Made by a program: the position numbers and the translations under genes
Source of the DNA: Strongylocentrotus purpuratus
Lineage: Eukaryota > Echinodermata > Echinoidea > Camarodonta > Strongylocentrotidae
Reading direction: 5' to 3'
Assembly (NCBI RefSeq): GCF_000002235.5
Contig: NW_022145615.1
Span: 11,040,891-11,104,890 of the forward strand
Length of the DNA: 64,000 bases
The notes under the pieces: generated by a model
Seen by the model: only the letters and a program-made list of their open reading frames with translations
Told to the model about the DNA's origin: nothing
Database searches by the model: none
Shown here: one piece after another, positions 13,101 to 28,100 of the stretch
Position numbering within the stretch: position 1 is the stretch's first letter
Layout: each line of letters begins with the position of its first letter

Positions 13101-16100
13101 CGATCCGCATGTACACAACCGACTATACCCTTGCGTAGAGGTACATTGTAGAATATGAGCTTTTATTCTATGTGAAATTTTTATTTACACAGTCATATTG
13201 CAGTTCATGCAGTAATATTTTATCTCTTGGTTTTTCCAAATTCAGTGTTTACCAACTCGTCTATATTTCACCTTGATTCTAGCTGCTGATACTTCTCATT
13301 TTATTTTGCCTTATAACAGATAAGTACAGTTCATTAGAAATTAATAATTGCAGACTGGAAAATAATAGATAAAAGTCACAAAACCATTGAAAAAATCAAC
13401 TCAGTTTACAGTTGTGCTACAATTTGCTTGACTATTGTTTTTTTTCTTTTCTATTTTTTTTTAACGTGAAATTTAATAAATGATGGAGGAAGGAAAGTGA
13501 TGACATATAAAGGGCAAGTATGGTCTATAGGTCAGCTACATTAGATATGTACTTTTGTAAACATGATATTGCTATCTACAGTAGTATCTTTGGTATTTCT
13601 TGTGAAAGATGTGAACTTTAGGTATCCCCATTGAGTATGGGTATCAGCCATCAATAGTTACCAGCAACTTGCAATGGATAGCTTATCAACGTCTTATATT
13701 ACAGTATCTCTCTCGCATAAATCTCCACAGTCACACGCGATAGACCAGGCCACTGTCTAGTCATGGAGATATCTCCATGGTCTAGTGTATACAGCTGTGA
13801 AACCGATACCAAGGACTGTATAGGCCTACAAGTACTTGTACATTTATTATCATGTTGTTATTTTGTACGTGCCTACGCACATGTATGGACAACATCTCTA
13901 CGCTCAGCTTAACAAAGATCATGTTTCAAAACATCAGGTGTCAACACTCTCTTTTGGCTCCATGTGCATTTCTCAATAGTTTCTCAGATGCAGGTCGATC
14001 AGTCGATATTTACATTTTTTTTCGGGGAGAGGAGGTTGGGGGGGGGGGGGAGATCGGCATAGGTTTTCTATTTGTTATCACGTTTATTACAGTGATATTT
14101 GCCTGAGCGTTAAGACGATCTTAAACCGGCCGCCTAGCTCATCCCATTTAGAAAATGGCCCATTTCATATATAGCTCTCAAGAGTGGCGTTGCCTTTCTA
14201 TCCGCCTATTTTTAGACTGCTATTCAAGAGGAGATGCTAGAATTCTATTTCTTGAGAAGTGGGTCATTCCTTGCCCCTTGATGATCACCATAATGCATGG
14301 AATTGGGACAGCTTTATTTTCATGAAATCTCTTTTGCCTTTTGGGACCCCGTGGAAGAGGTGGAATTCTAGATGCATGAAAATGGAAGAAGCAAGTGAAT
14401 TTGTCAAGGATTTTGTCATTAAATAAATAAATGAATTAAACAATACGGTAGTTGTTTTATCAGTCCTGGGAAATAAAAAAATAAAAAATATATAGCTTTG
14501 TCAGAATTGAGACGACAAACAGCCACCCACCTTGTTTGTTAAGTGATTTGTTCTGACATTTTGTTCTTCAATTTTGCAAACACAGGAGAAAAACAGTTTT
14601 ATATCCTCCCTTATAAAAACTAAATATATTGGTATTTGCCTTGAAGCCATATTTTTTATTTCATAAAAATTAAAATTAGAGTTGTCAATAGGATTCAAGA
14701 TGGGATTATTAAAATACAGCACTATTCCACAGGCCTATGGCATTACACAGGTGGAAGTACATTTATATACTCTGCTAATATATTACAGTTATCTTTAAAT
14801 ATTAAAATTAGCATTAAAAGCCACCAATTTTATTGCCTGTAGCAACTCCCTGTGACTTTGCAGTAGAGGGATTTTTGTGAAATATTTACAAAAACATTGA
14901 AAATAAAGCAATGGTGCTGTTTTTTTTCTTTCTCCTGTGAAGTTGACAGCTGTTTGTTGATGAAATCTCTAGAATTTTCTGACTCATTTCTTGATGAACC
15001 ACCTGATGACACCAGTAGCGACCTTTATTAGTCTGATTTCAGACCTAGTCTCTTCACTGTCATCCTTGTTGTATTGAACCGTGATAAAATGAGGTAGAAT
15101 TTTAGAAAGGGATATTTCTTTCCAAGTGATTACGGTAGCTAGTTTGGTCTAGTAGGCAGTGAATTGTTTTGCCCAAATACACTGTCATCCTTGTATTGGA
15201 CCGTGATAAAATGAGGTAGAAAGGGATATTTATTTCAAAGTGATTAGCTAGATTGGTCTAGTGGGTAGTGAATTGTTTTGCCCTTATAATTTAAGCAGAA
15301 TGGACTCTTTGGCAAGTGTTATCTTTGTTGGAAGCAGAAGAATCAGAGAATCAAATTTAGTGAAAGTTTAAGCAATAAGAATTGGCATATTATTGGAAAT
15401 AATCGTGTGGTTTTTTTTTTCTTCCTTCTTTTCCCCCCATGTTTTTAAGTCAGGTTTAGTGACAATTTGGGGAATTTCCTGTTTCACAATGAGGCTGTTC
15501 ACACCGGCAGAGATAGCGCGGTCTAGCGCGCGCTATCTCTGCGGTGTGGAAGGTACAACGTCGTTTCGGTCCGCCCAACAGCGAGCCACGGCGAGCCAAA
15601 ACGGCGTGCCAGTACTGGAGCACCTCTTGGGGGTGGTCCACGAGAGATAGCGCGGCCTAGCGCGCGATAGAGCGCGCGCTAGACCGCGCTATCTCTGCCG
15701 GTGTGAACAGCCTCAATGTCAGTTTCAACTTTCAAGTAACTAGAACAAATAGACATACTGTAATTGTAAACAACAGAAAGATGGTAAAATATTACTGACA
15801 TCTAGGCCTTCATAAATTTTCTGCGATATATCCTTCCCATCTTTCATTCCATATCGTTTGAGGACAAGGCAGTGCATTCTTGAAACTAATAGGCCAACAT
15901 TAATATAGCTGTAGCAATCTGGTATCAATATGTTTCCTCTTCCTTTGCAAGCACCAAACTAACAAGACACGGAAGTGCAAACAGCAAAAAGGCCATTAGG
16001 GAAATCCTACTTCCATTTTGTGGATAACCTGGGAAAGTTGATGACCCTCAGTCAGAGTAGAGGGGAGATACAAATTTACATTAAATACGTACATTATACA

Positions 16101-19100
16101 TGTATGTGTAAATCTGTACATTTTTAGTTTTAGAATTGGAATACTTGTTTGATTTTTATGAAATTTTTTGGGGTATATTCTCTCAAATTCTCTGATGTTT
16201 TCCTACATTCTCAGGTTATGTAATCAAACAAATCGACTGATTTAACTAATAAAATATGAAAGAACACATTTAAAGAGAAGGTTGAGTTCTGGGAAGAGGT
16301 GAAAAATAATTTGTGAGCATTACTCATTCTTATTATGCAAGTGGGGAAGAACATCAGTTAAGACATGTTCCCTGAAAAGCATTGCTCTTCAAATGCCTTC
16401 ATATTCTAAATATGCATGTAACATCGTAAAAATCGGGGGGGGGGGGGGGCGGCTTTTTACGCTACGTGTTCGTAAGGCAAGTGTTTGTAACTTTACCAAG
16501 ACTTGGCCACATTTCTTATCATTTTGATGATTCCAGAACCTTGCAATACACACAAATTCTTATATGCTAGATGATCAACCTTTTCTGGTTGGTTCCACAC
16601 CGTTTCTTTCACAATGCAGTCGCATGACCAGAACTCAACTTCATTTTTAAAGCAGTCTTGAAACTCTCCTAGTGTGCCCAACACTCCCATCACCTGAAAA
16701 TATGACACAGATAAAATGAGGGATGCGAGTTTTCAGGCCCTGACACCTTTCCATATCAGGCTTTATCAGGCTTCATATGTACAGTATGTACATAACATAT
16801 GAGGCTCCATCATGTCTGGGTCTCTTCTCAGGCTCATCTGGAGAAACCGACTAGTATCCCTGTTACAGGGATGCCAGCTTTCAGGCAATAGCCTGTATTC
16901 AGGCCCTAGCGAGTTATTTTCAGACCATAGTTTAGGCTTTTTTGTGTACAAAATAGCTCATTCTAGGTGATTTTCAGGCCCTCTGATCAATTCTAACTGG
17001 TATCCCTGCTGTTACATGATTGAGGAGCCTGGCAGGTAGGCTAGCACTCCTCCGTCTGACATGTCCCGCTGTGTCATCCAGGGACGCAGAGAGTACAGCT
17101 GCAAGAGGCTTGGTTGGCTGGATTGAAATTAGAGGAAAATTTCCATTACTGCCAATTTGGTTTGGCATTCGAACCTCATTCGTTGCTGGTAGATCATAAA
17201 TTGTCTTTTCGATTGGGAATCCCTTTTATGTTTTAGTTGGTCACTTCTATTGGGTCTTGTAAATGTTCATGTACAGTATATCATAGTATGCAGAGTACCG
17301 TAATTAATGTTGTATAAACCGCCCTCATGTATAAACCGCACCCCTCTTTTTCGCCCTAAAAACTCTGTCGGCAGCAAGTAATGTAAATAAAAAAAACAGT
17401 ATAGGACCTAGGATAAAACCTTGTGGTACACTGTGTAATAAAAGAAAAATTGGAGGAATTATTATTATAAACTACATATTGAGATCTATCAGAAAGATTA
17501 CTTTCAAACCAAGATGACAGACAAATTTGAGTGTTGTATTAGTTTCCGAGTGGTGAGTCAACACACCAATTGCCAAACTGGGAGACATTGCCAGGCATAG
17601 CGCCAGGTGGAAGGGCAGAAATCGAAACTTAACTTTTGTGTGTACTGTGTATAAACTGCACCCACGACTTTGAATTTGTTTCGGCGGCAAAAAAGTGTGG
17701 TTTATACACCGTTAATTAATGTACATGGATCATGATCTGGGAGGTTCTTTTAGAACAGCGCGCAATGCATGTCGAATAGTTGCAGTTCTGCAAATTTATG
17801 TGGGAGGGGAGGAGCACAGGGCATTAGCTTCCTATATTTGTCGTTCAATTTGATAACTTTTTACCATTTTGCCTCAATTTGTTTGTAATCTTGTCCATGC
17901 CTTGGAATTTCATGGCCTTTTATGAAACATAACTACAATAATTATATGCTTTTTATTGGGAAATTGTGTCAGAACATTTAGTACATGTATGTACTTGTGC
18001 AACGTCATCTTTTTTCTTTTTTTTTCTTTTTGCGGTGCTTGGTTTCAATTTAATGAGAGAGCTAGAGTGATTTGACAATACTCATGAAAAAAAACACATA
18101 CACAGGACAATTCATTACTTCTTTCATATCTGGATATCGCACTGATTGAAATTGCACTGATTAAAATTCCATGAGATTGCCTGCCTGCATGCATCGCGGT
18201 CATGCTACATGGGATTCATGTTGTGCGAGGGACCGGCCCAGGGAGAGCCTAGTAATTTAGGAAATGGCTTTCGAAGCGTGCCACAGGTGGATGGGAACTG
18301 ATAGAAGAGAGAAGTCATATTATTGATCGGATTGTGATACAGCCATAGATAGAGTAGAGGGTAATACTTCCATGATAAGCTAGACTGGGAAAGATAGATT
18401 TCATTTGTAAGCCTTTTCTATCAGCATGGACCTACAGTCCCTACATGTACCACTTACAGCCTTTTCACACACAGCTAAAATTCATCGTATCTAGAGATGA
18501 TTAGTATAAACGTGTTTAACTCAACAGTTTTAAACATGTTTATAGAAAATTTTCCCAGTGTGAACATCGTTTATACGATGTTGGGATAGATACAAAGTCG
18601 CGATCCATACGCTACTAAAAGCAGGCTGCAGATACGAAGTTCGTATCTAGAGAGCTTGACATTTTGTGTGTGAAAGGTTATTCATGTTTAAACGTGTTTC
18701 AGACGTTTTTAAACTGGATGGAGCGTGCGCTTTGATTGATATGACATGACCTTCAATGCGCAATGGCACTACTGCGCACTTTACGAGCAGTAGTTAATCA
18801 CGAAACGACTAACGATCGCACCAAAATTTCTGTGTGTGAAAGGCTCGTGTTTAGTTTAAACACGTTTCAAACACGTTTATACTAATCATGTTTATAGAAT
18901 TTTAGCTGGGTGTGAAAAGGCTGCTACTATCCTTATGTATAGCTATATAGATTTCATGCTCGAAACATACATTTCTGTTTCTGAACCATGGGTAATACAG
19001 CACCCTTTATACATGTAGATGATACAGGCTTAGGGTCTCTAAACGAAATATGATCATACCAAAATATTTTTTTTTAAATTGAAGTAAACCTAGATCCTAT

Positions 19101-22100
19101 TATTTTTATATCTTTTGCTGTTCACAAAATGCCTCCTGGAATATAATCCTACATGTACATGATATGGTAACCACATATACAGCATTCATACAAAAAAAGG
19201 GGAATTTTGTTATTCTGTGCAGTTTCGGTAATCTTTCTTCACTGTCGATAGGAGGGGCTTTCACACCGCAAGCAAAAACCTGGGTTTATCTACCGCAGTT
19301 TAGTAGGAAGTTACTTTGCAACCAATAAACCCCTACAACATCTGAATTGAAGAAAAAAAGAAGCATATCTGAATTTTTTTTTTGTGTGTGTGTGTAAAAT
19401 TTGGGCCATAACTCTGCTGGATTTTGCAGTGTAAATACTTGGTCTCAAAGCACGGGTGGATTGTTCAGGTATTGCTTTATACATGGCTTTCCAAACTTCC
19501 ACGTTATTGCGGGAGAAGCAACAAGTTCAGGCCTGATAAAAACCCGATTTAAATCGGTTTCCCGATTTTTTTTTTTTATTTTTCCCAATTTTTTTCCCCT
19601 TCCCTATTTTATCCTGATTTTCCCTCCCTTCCCTATTTTATCCTGATTTTCTCGATTCCCCCCTTATTTTCTCTATTCTTCCCTATTCTGCCCTATTCTT
19701 TCCCCAATTTCATTACTCGAAAGGGGGGAATGTGGTTAGATGCCATTTTTTCCCCCGCAAATCCTCTTCTTTTTTTTTTACTCAAGGGGGCCGTGGTTGA
19801 GGGGAAAACAAAAAACCTATTTTTTTTTTAGTGCTCACTTTCACCCCTGCAAGTTGTACATGCGTATTCCTGACTAACACCATGGCTTTATACTGGTTTT
19901 GCCAGTAGTGTAAATGATAGTTTAAAAAAAAAAATTGTATTTTATAGTGTAAATGGGCCTGCAGAATAGGTTTGATTTTGGAAGAAGAGTTTTGAATGTT
20001 TTGGCTCATTAAGCAACCCTCGGAAGCTAATATTGATTTTTATAAAAGTTTTCTGCATTTTCTGCTTTCCAATGAAAACTAGAGATTTCAAGGAATACCA
20101 GGAAAGGAGAGCTTGATTTCCAATCAAATCAGTGATTTAAGAAATCTGAAGTGTGTGTTTTCTTGCCCTTGTTAATAACTAGAAGGAAAATATTGAGAGG
20201 AAGCAGGGGAATTGTTATTTTTCATGGTTTCACTCATCCGTTACTTCCCTTTAATATGAATGTGAAGCTTCAAAAAACATTTCAATCAAAGGTAGTAGGA
20301 TTATTGTGGATTCATAGGGGTACTTACAGGAGGAAAACAATAGAAAAAGACAATCGATGCAAATCTCATTACTGAAGTAAATTCTGTTGCCATTCAGGCG
20401 TTGTTGATTCAATTTAGTGTGCATTGGTTGAAAATTGTTTGAATTCCTGCTTTTGCTTAGCTTTCCTTACTTCAACTCTCAAATGAGCAGTGAGCCATGA
20501 AATGAAAATGGATTAATTTTGCCATAATTCTGACTACTTTGTATAGTACTCCTCCAGGTATGTTTACCATGCGAGACAAAGCAAGAATGTAATTATGTTT
20601 ACACTATTTTAATTTCTTTTTTCTCTATCCAATCCAACCAAGTGCCTTGAAAATAGTTATAATAATAATAATAATAATGATGAAAATCAGAGGCTTACAT
20701 GTAAAAAATACAGTTACATCCACGCGAAGTTGAGCTTTAATATTCTGGCCTGACTTTTCAGCAGCCAATTGCATTTGAAATTTTTGTTTTCTGTATACTA
20801 AGTACCCATGATATACTGTACATGTATGCTTGTTTTGATTTTGTTCAGGATGAAATTACAAATTGCTTTAATTCTTCATTTTCTACAGTGAATTTATCAA
20901 AGTTATTTTTTCTTTTCAACTGGAATGATCTTCCCAGTTTTCCCGTGCAACCAGCTGTCTCTCAAACCCTCCACAAATATCTAAAAACTTGCCTCTTCTG
21001 TCGACAACATAATTTAAAACGTATTTGAACATGTATATGGAAAGTGTGCTATGTAAATACATTATTATTAATATTCAGGGGGAAAAAATATCAGGGGGCG
21101 GCGGGCGAATTTGCCCCGGAAATACCAATAAGAGCCCCCGAAATAGGTCAACAATCCGATTATGGGGGCGACATCAAAAAGGAAGTCCAAAATCGCCCCC
21201 ATAACAATTGCGAAACCTTAATCAAAGATATACATGTATAAGTATTAAGTAATAAGCCAGGTGCCTTCTAAATAAACTAACAAATTGTATCCTTTTATGA
21301 ATAAATGAAAAAGTAGCCCCCCCCCCCCCAATTTCCCCTAAATTGGATATGGAGCCCCCTGAAATAAAATAGTTTGTTGTTTTCACTGTTAATATTATAT
21401 TCCCCTTCCTTTTCTTTTGTGTATTTTGTAGAATGAGAGTCCACCTCATGCATTCTGTCTCATCAATAAGAACCTGAACAAGGGGAGCATGATGGGCTCT
21501 GATGTCTACCTGTGCTACAAGAAATCAGCCATCAGGGGAAACTCAATAGTGTACCAAGCAGGTAAGAAATCTACAGAGGATCCGTGGTTGAGTGGTTAAG
21601 CAGTGGTTCAGAAACCTCAAGGTCCAGGGTTCAAAGTCTGGTTATCTCTTTACATGATTCAATAGGCCTGTCTTCATCAGCCTGAGTTTGCCAAATAACC
21701 CGCTATTTTCTGACTCAAGATATTATCCTGGAGCTTGAAATTATGTCTTCACCAGACGATACGCTCATCACAAACTAGTGCGGATGGGCCCAAATAAGCC
21801 CGCTATTTCCTAAATAGCAGGATATTTTGGAAACAAGACCCAAGATTTCTTAGGATATTTTCTCAACCAAATATCCCGCTATTTGCGATCAGGATAGTTA
21901 AAATATTGGGTTATTTGGCAAACTCGAGCTGATGTAGACAGGCCAAGTATTGATCTGGGAGTCGAACGTGTTGGAAAAAACGAGGCTGAGTCAACCAAGA
22001 GAATGGAATTGATTGCATATGCCTGATCGAAAGTTACCAGTGTCTTTTAGAATACCGATTTCAAGATCATTTGAAAGGACTATATAAAATATTTACATTG

Positions 22101-25100
22101 TACTAAAAAGGTACACTGTAATGTTGGAAATTTCAAGAGGTGAAATTGTACAAAATTGACCCTGACATACAATGTACCGTAGGTCTACAGTTGGACCAGA
22201 TCAGGTTTTTTCTCTGAACCAAATAAAAGATGAATAGGGAAGTACTCATCTGCTTGATCCAAATTATAATAATGAACTGTTTACCATTCATATGTCAGAA
22301 TATGTAACAGATTCCCATCAATCTATTATATATTCTCTCTCCTTGTCTACCTTTATATTCCCTTCAGAATATTTGTATGAATTGGAATCTACTCCCCCCC
22401 CCCCTCCTAATGAAATGTATCTTTGGGATAATAATGATTTATGCCTTGAATACATTCAAGGATCAGTGCACACAAAGAGCACCAGCCAATTTGAAATGCC
22501 CATAAAAGTTGACACATTTCCAATGACCTAAAGAGTTGAGTTTGTTTCTACCAGATTTCTTTGGTCATTCTTTCATTGTAACCCACCCTCCACCAATCAC
22601 CCTCAAGAAAAGTAACCCCGCTCTTCTCTTTAATAATCCCTAATAATCAGAGTCAATGATCTATCCAGTTAATAACAATAACCCCAGAATCTGTCCCCAT
22701 AAAATTGCAATATAAAGGGAGCACCTAGCCCTTTGAAAAAAATGTATAACAATTGACCCACTTTGAGCTACCAGTAGGGCTCCAGTAGGCAGCAACAATC
22801 TGTTGTCATTCTGAAGAGAGCAAAGGGCCCCTCTCAAGTTCAATTAGATTCCTATTGAATGTGGGGACACAGGAAGTCTATTCATACCACAGGGTATTAT
22901 TTACAGCGTACAGGGTAGGTGTAAAATACCGACTAGTTCTCAACTAGGTGATAAATTCCAGAGATAATGGGGGAAGCAGAGAAGTGAGAAAGCACAGTTT
23001 CATCCCTCATATACTATTAAGGATTTAAGTACATCTTTTATCAAACAAGCTCCTGAAATATTTAGATAACAGAGCTCTGTGTGCTGAATAAAGTTGCTTC
23101 CGTGTACATAAACTGTATAATGTCCGTGTACTGTAGCACTTCAATATTATTAAAGTGTATTTACTTGTGCAGGTTTATTAAACAATCAAAGCTTCCCCCC
23201 TATACTTCCGCTTTGTTGTTATCGTGTAGTTGCCAACTAGGTTAAGTTGACATTTATATCAATCATTTGCCCAACCATTGGCAGTCCGTTAAAGATTTGA
23301 ATAAATATACCCCTAGTCCATTTCTGTCAGCATGGTAAACTCCACCACTACTTCTAATAGTATTCCATATTTGTGTAACGCATATCACAAAGTGTCCCTA
23401 TGTGCTTTAATGAAGAGAAAGGCTCGGCTGAGTCAGATGATTATTATATATATCAGTTGTTACAATATAATAGTTCTCTCTAATATTATTATCACAGAGA
23501 TCAATACCCCTTTTACACACACAAGACTGAAAGACTAAAAGCTGCTGAAAGCCAGGATAGAAATATGATTGCAGGGCCTTCAAGAAGAATAGTGTTAATA
23601 AAAAAGACTATTTATATTGATGAGGCTACCCTGGGTAGATAAGACCATACAGGTGTATTATTAGCTTCATGATTTAATGAAATGTATGATCTCTTATTTG
23701 CTTATTTCCAGACATGCTAAGCCGTTACCCGTTGGAGGACTACGATGACTTCCCCCTTCCCCAATCCACCCCGTTCTGTATGCCCATGGGGGCGGCCATC
23801 GAGTGCTGGGCGGAGACCAGGGAACACCCCCTCCCCGTCTTCTCAACGTTCGTCCTTACGGACATTGCCGGTGGAAAGGTACAAAGGGTGGAGTTTGACA
23901 AAGTAGAAAGTCTCTAAATTTGTGACTGTCGAGAACTGTTTCTGCTGAAGAAAGATCCGCAGTCAATTTCAGGAAATGATATCATTGTATTGAATAAAAC
24001 AAAGGATGCTGATATGGTCTGCTCTATTTAGACAGGCCATGCTGAAAGTACAAACTTGATTATACAAAATATAGAGGAAAGGTGTGTTCAGGAAATGTTA
24101 TTTCTTCTTTCTTGAACCTTGATGAGATAATCCCTGAAGCAGCTTTTCCAAATTGAGAATCTTTCTCAGGGTAATATATGATCACTACGTCAAGATGAAA
24201 GATAAAAGAGAGTAGTCTACTGATTTACTCTGTTATATTTCTTAAGATGATTTTCGTGTAATGATTTCATGATGGTATATGCACATCAAAAAAATATTTC
24301 ATGAAGTTGAATGATTCATTTTTGTTATACTTCAAATGAATATCGTAATGTCACATTTTACCTTGTATTCAACGTTTGAATTTGTTGACTTTTCCCCAAG
24401 ACCCAACCAAAACACTTTCCTTTACACTTCTTACCCCCCTAACTAGGTGTACGGAGCGGCCGTGACCTTCTACGAGAACTATCCCGAGGAGAAACTTAGC
24501 GAGCAACAGAGGGAGGCCTTGCAGTTGAAGCCTACCGACACCAAGAACGGGCCGTCCGGCTACAACATCCACGTCAACAAGTGCGTCTGTCTCCTCTCCC
24601 ATTGGCCCTTCTTTGAGGCCTTCAAGAAGTTCCTGGCCTTCATCTATCGGGTCTCCATCTCGGGGCCGCGTTCGATACCCATCGAGAGGTAGGTTGTCCA
24701 TTTTTTTCACTCTTTTAAATTCTGTTTTTATGAACTTAAAGCGCCCCACTGCACTATTTATAACTACTTGCGCCCTCTATATAGCAAACAATCCCTAATC
24801 GGTGACCGTTGGTCCCCCATGGTCACCTTTTTCTTATATTGAGAACTGATTTGATGAGATAACCACTTGTCAGTGACCATGCAGGGAGGTCTAATCCCTC
24901 CTGGCCAAACTAGTACAGATAGGCTTTAAAGTAATGTTGAGTTCAGATGATAGCATCTTGAGGAACTCTATAGAAACTGTCGTTTTGAGTTAGTGATCAT
25001 CTGGTTTAAAAAATAAAAAATAAAAAATAAATTCATCCTGTAAACTGACGAACGACAAGCTGGTGTTGATCCTTCAATATTTTGTCTTGTGAAGCGATTG

Positions 25101-28100
25101 AATGATAAAACTGATTTGCTATTTGTGAAAGTTTCTGGCCGTGAATATTCATAAAAGCTCGGGTTCGTGAAAGATTGTACAATACTTAATAGCGGTAAGT
25201 AATAGGGTTCAACAAAATATTTCAAAAAGTTATAAAACATCCTTATTCTTCTTTGCATGTGTTGTTGAATTTCTGTTCAATTTGGTCAGTAATGTTTTTG
25301 GTTTAAATCAAGGATTCAAATTCCAGTTCTATTTTCTAAAATGTGTATTTTGTTATTAGAATTCAAAGTCCTTAGAGCCCCACTGCACTAGTTTGGCCAG
25401 GAGGGATTAGACCTCCCTGCATGGTCACTGACTGATGGTTATCTCATCAAATCAGCTCTCAATTAACAAAAGAAAAAAGGGATCATGGGGGACCAATGGT
25501 CACCGATTAGGCATTGTTTTGCTATATGGAGGGCGCAAGTAGCTATAAGTAGTGCAGTGGGGCTTTAAAAGTAAGCCTCAGAGTTGATATAGGTAATCAA
25601 CTATGATAAAACTGATTTTACGTGCTACTTACATGTATATGTGGTGGTCTGTGATTTTGGCCTACACTCATTCCCAACACAGTCATGCATGTTGAAATAT
25701 CTGTGTATTATGTTTTGGTAGAGACAGCAATATTTTTAGTATCTCATCAACTGAATCCCTGAGGGAGCACATAAATGTCAATGTACCAGCTGATGGTCGT
25801 CAATGTCCATGCAATGCAATTACCATGTCTGGCAAACGTCAGAGTGTTCATATTCTCTGATCCATCAACCCTCCTGCTACTCAAATTGGCAATCCCTTTT
25901 CAGAAATTATTTTGGGAAGTGATTTGCCTGCATGTCTGTGCTTTTGAGCAGGACTCTTGAAAATGAAGATGACAAACAGTTCAATCTCATACAGTAGGCT
26001 TGCGGGTGCACCATGTGAGAGAGAGAGAGAGAGAGAGAGGATTGAGGAGTCCTAAAAAGGACCCTCTGTAATCTTTCTTGAGGGTGTGTAGTCCTGAAAA
26101 GGACTGTTTGTGTAGTCGTGAAAAGACTGTTGGTTATCTTTCTCAGCTCATAGTGCAATCTTACAGCACCGTGCTGCTAGCTAATGTTTGATCCCCTATA
26201 TCATATATTGTTTCTTATAACCTAGACAGAACTTTTTATTTTCATGAATAATATTTACTGTCAGCTTGATATAATATATACTCATAACTTGTTCAGTAAA
26301 CTCTCAGTACAAGTACTGTAACTGTCTTTATATCTCCTAAATGTGATGCATACAACTGTTAAGCTAGTAACAATATTATAATTTTTAACCTCATTTTCAA
26401 ATGCATCAGGCTACAGGCAGTGTTAATTAAAGACATAAGCTCTACAACATATACAGGATGTATACCTGGTATACAAAAATGTCTATGAAACCATATAAGA
26501 ATTAATGTTTAATATAAGTGCCAATAAATGAGGGGTTGCGTTCTAGGAAGCCTTCTAATTTCATTAGTTTCAGTCATCTCTGGCTAGAAAGAGAGTACTT
26601 CAAAAACCACTTTCATAGGCACAGCCACAAAGCAACATTTCTGTGGATTAGATATACATCTACAGCTTCCCGTATTTGATACATCTGTAATTTCTGTGAA
26701 GTGAACGATGCTATTTAAGGAAGCAATGGAAAAAACACAAGAACTCTTGTAGTTTTAGAACCCTCAAGATGGGCTAAACTATGAAAAGAGAAACCAGAAC
26801 ACATAAGTCCTAACTTGTATTAGGAATGGATGTAGGAACTTTCACTTAGAAATTAATGGGAAGGTTGAGGCCAAGCCAGCAAAATTACAGGAAGGGAACT
26901 CCTTGAACGTTTTGCAAGTGTGGCCATACCTAATTTTTTGGGGGGGAAATGAAAACGTCAAATTATAGTAATTTTGTTTGTTTAGAAATAGGATTTTTAT
27001 GAAAATATTTTCATTCTTAAAATTTGTCTTTTCCATTTTTTCTTCAGGCATATCTCTCATTTCATGCACGAGGTGCCCTTCCCAACACCTCAGAGACCAA
27101 GGATACTTATGGAGGTAAGTCATATATAAAATATATTGTCTGTTAAAGAGTCAGATGGGCATTAATGTTTGGTTAAAGGGATTGGGTCAGATTCTAAACA
27201 AAATCCTTGATTTTACTCATGCTGCAATCATATTTATAAACCTTTAGGTCAGTCTGGAATCCCATGGCTTTTACTGATTATCAAGATATTTATGATTGGA
27301 ATTCAAAATTTCAAAACCTGTTTTCCTAACAGTTTTCACAGTACAGTCTATTGGAGAAAATGAATATGGTAAAACCTGTTACTCATAAATTTTTACTTTT
27401 TTAAGGAACTTCATGATCTAGGGGCTAGGGACTAATAGCCCTCATCAGGGATGCCCTTTTTCAGGCTCTGAAACCTTCCCCAATTACACCTCGGTCACAC
27501 CCGCCAGACCAACTCCAAACTGAATCCAAACTGACCAATTTTTGGCCATTCGTGGTAATGTAATTGCTGATTCGGTCTGCTGTTGGTCTGGTCTCGGTTT
27601 TCGTTTGTGTGACTGAGGTATTAGGCTTTTCAGGCTTTTCAGGTTTCATTTTGTAGAACACATATGGGACACGAACATGTAGGAGTCTCTGTTCAGGCTC
27701 GTTTGTTAAACCAACAGTTGTCTTTGCCTCAAGACTGGTCAGAAGGCACTACAAAGAGCCTGTAGCAGATGAGAAATGTTGTCAGGTCCTGAAAGTGATT
27801 GTATGAAATCTTTCAATGCTGGTTCTGCACTATTAAAAGGGAGGGATGTGTTTCTATCAAAATTGTGGCAAGCGTTTACAGGCCAGCTAATATCAAGGAC
27901 AAACACAGAAAACAGTGTTTACCATAAAGATGAATATCTCACAGTGCTCGAACTTTGAAATGGGAGCTTTCTACAAGATTCCAGAAAGAAAATTATCTAA
28001 AATAATGTAAACAAAGGTACCTTGGTACTGTTAATAGTCTTTGACCTTTGACCTTATAACCGGGTACTTCAGCTGTCGGAGACTAAATATTGATAAGTGT

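Larger units (their letters stand above)
6098..21431 (+). other. DENND4: DENND4 intron 3, 15.3 kb, repeat-rich
   Basis: No missing exon is needed, because exon 3 and exon 4 join in frame at a conserved place. The intron holds many MITEs, LINE remnants, poly-G runs (for example 30 G at 10142-10171) and a tandem duplication, which are listed separately. About 7.4-9.2 kb, 10.2-12.3 kb and 12.5-15.0 kb show AT-rich sequence in which I recognise nothing. Confidence 0.7.

Noticed and set aside
6098-21431. A hidden second gene or missing exon in the 15 kb intron
   Set aside because: Exons 3 and 4 join in phase at a conserved position, and none of the frames in the intron resembles a known protein apart from LINE remnants.
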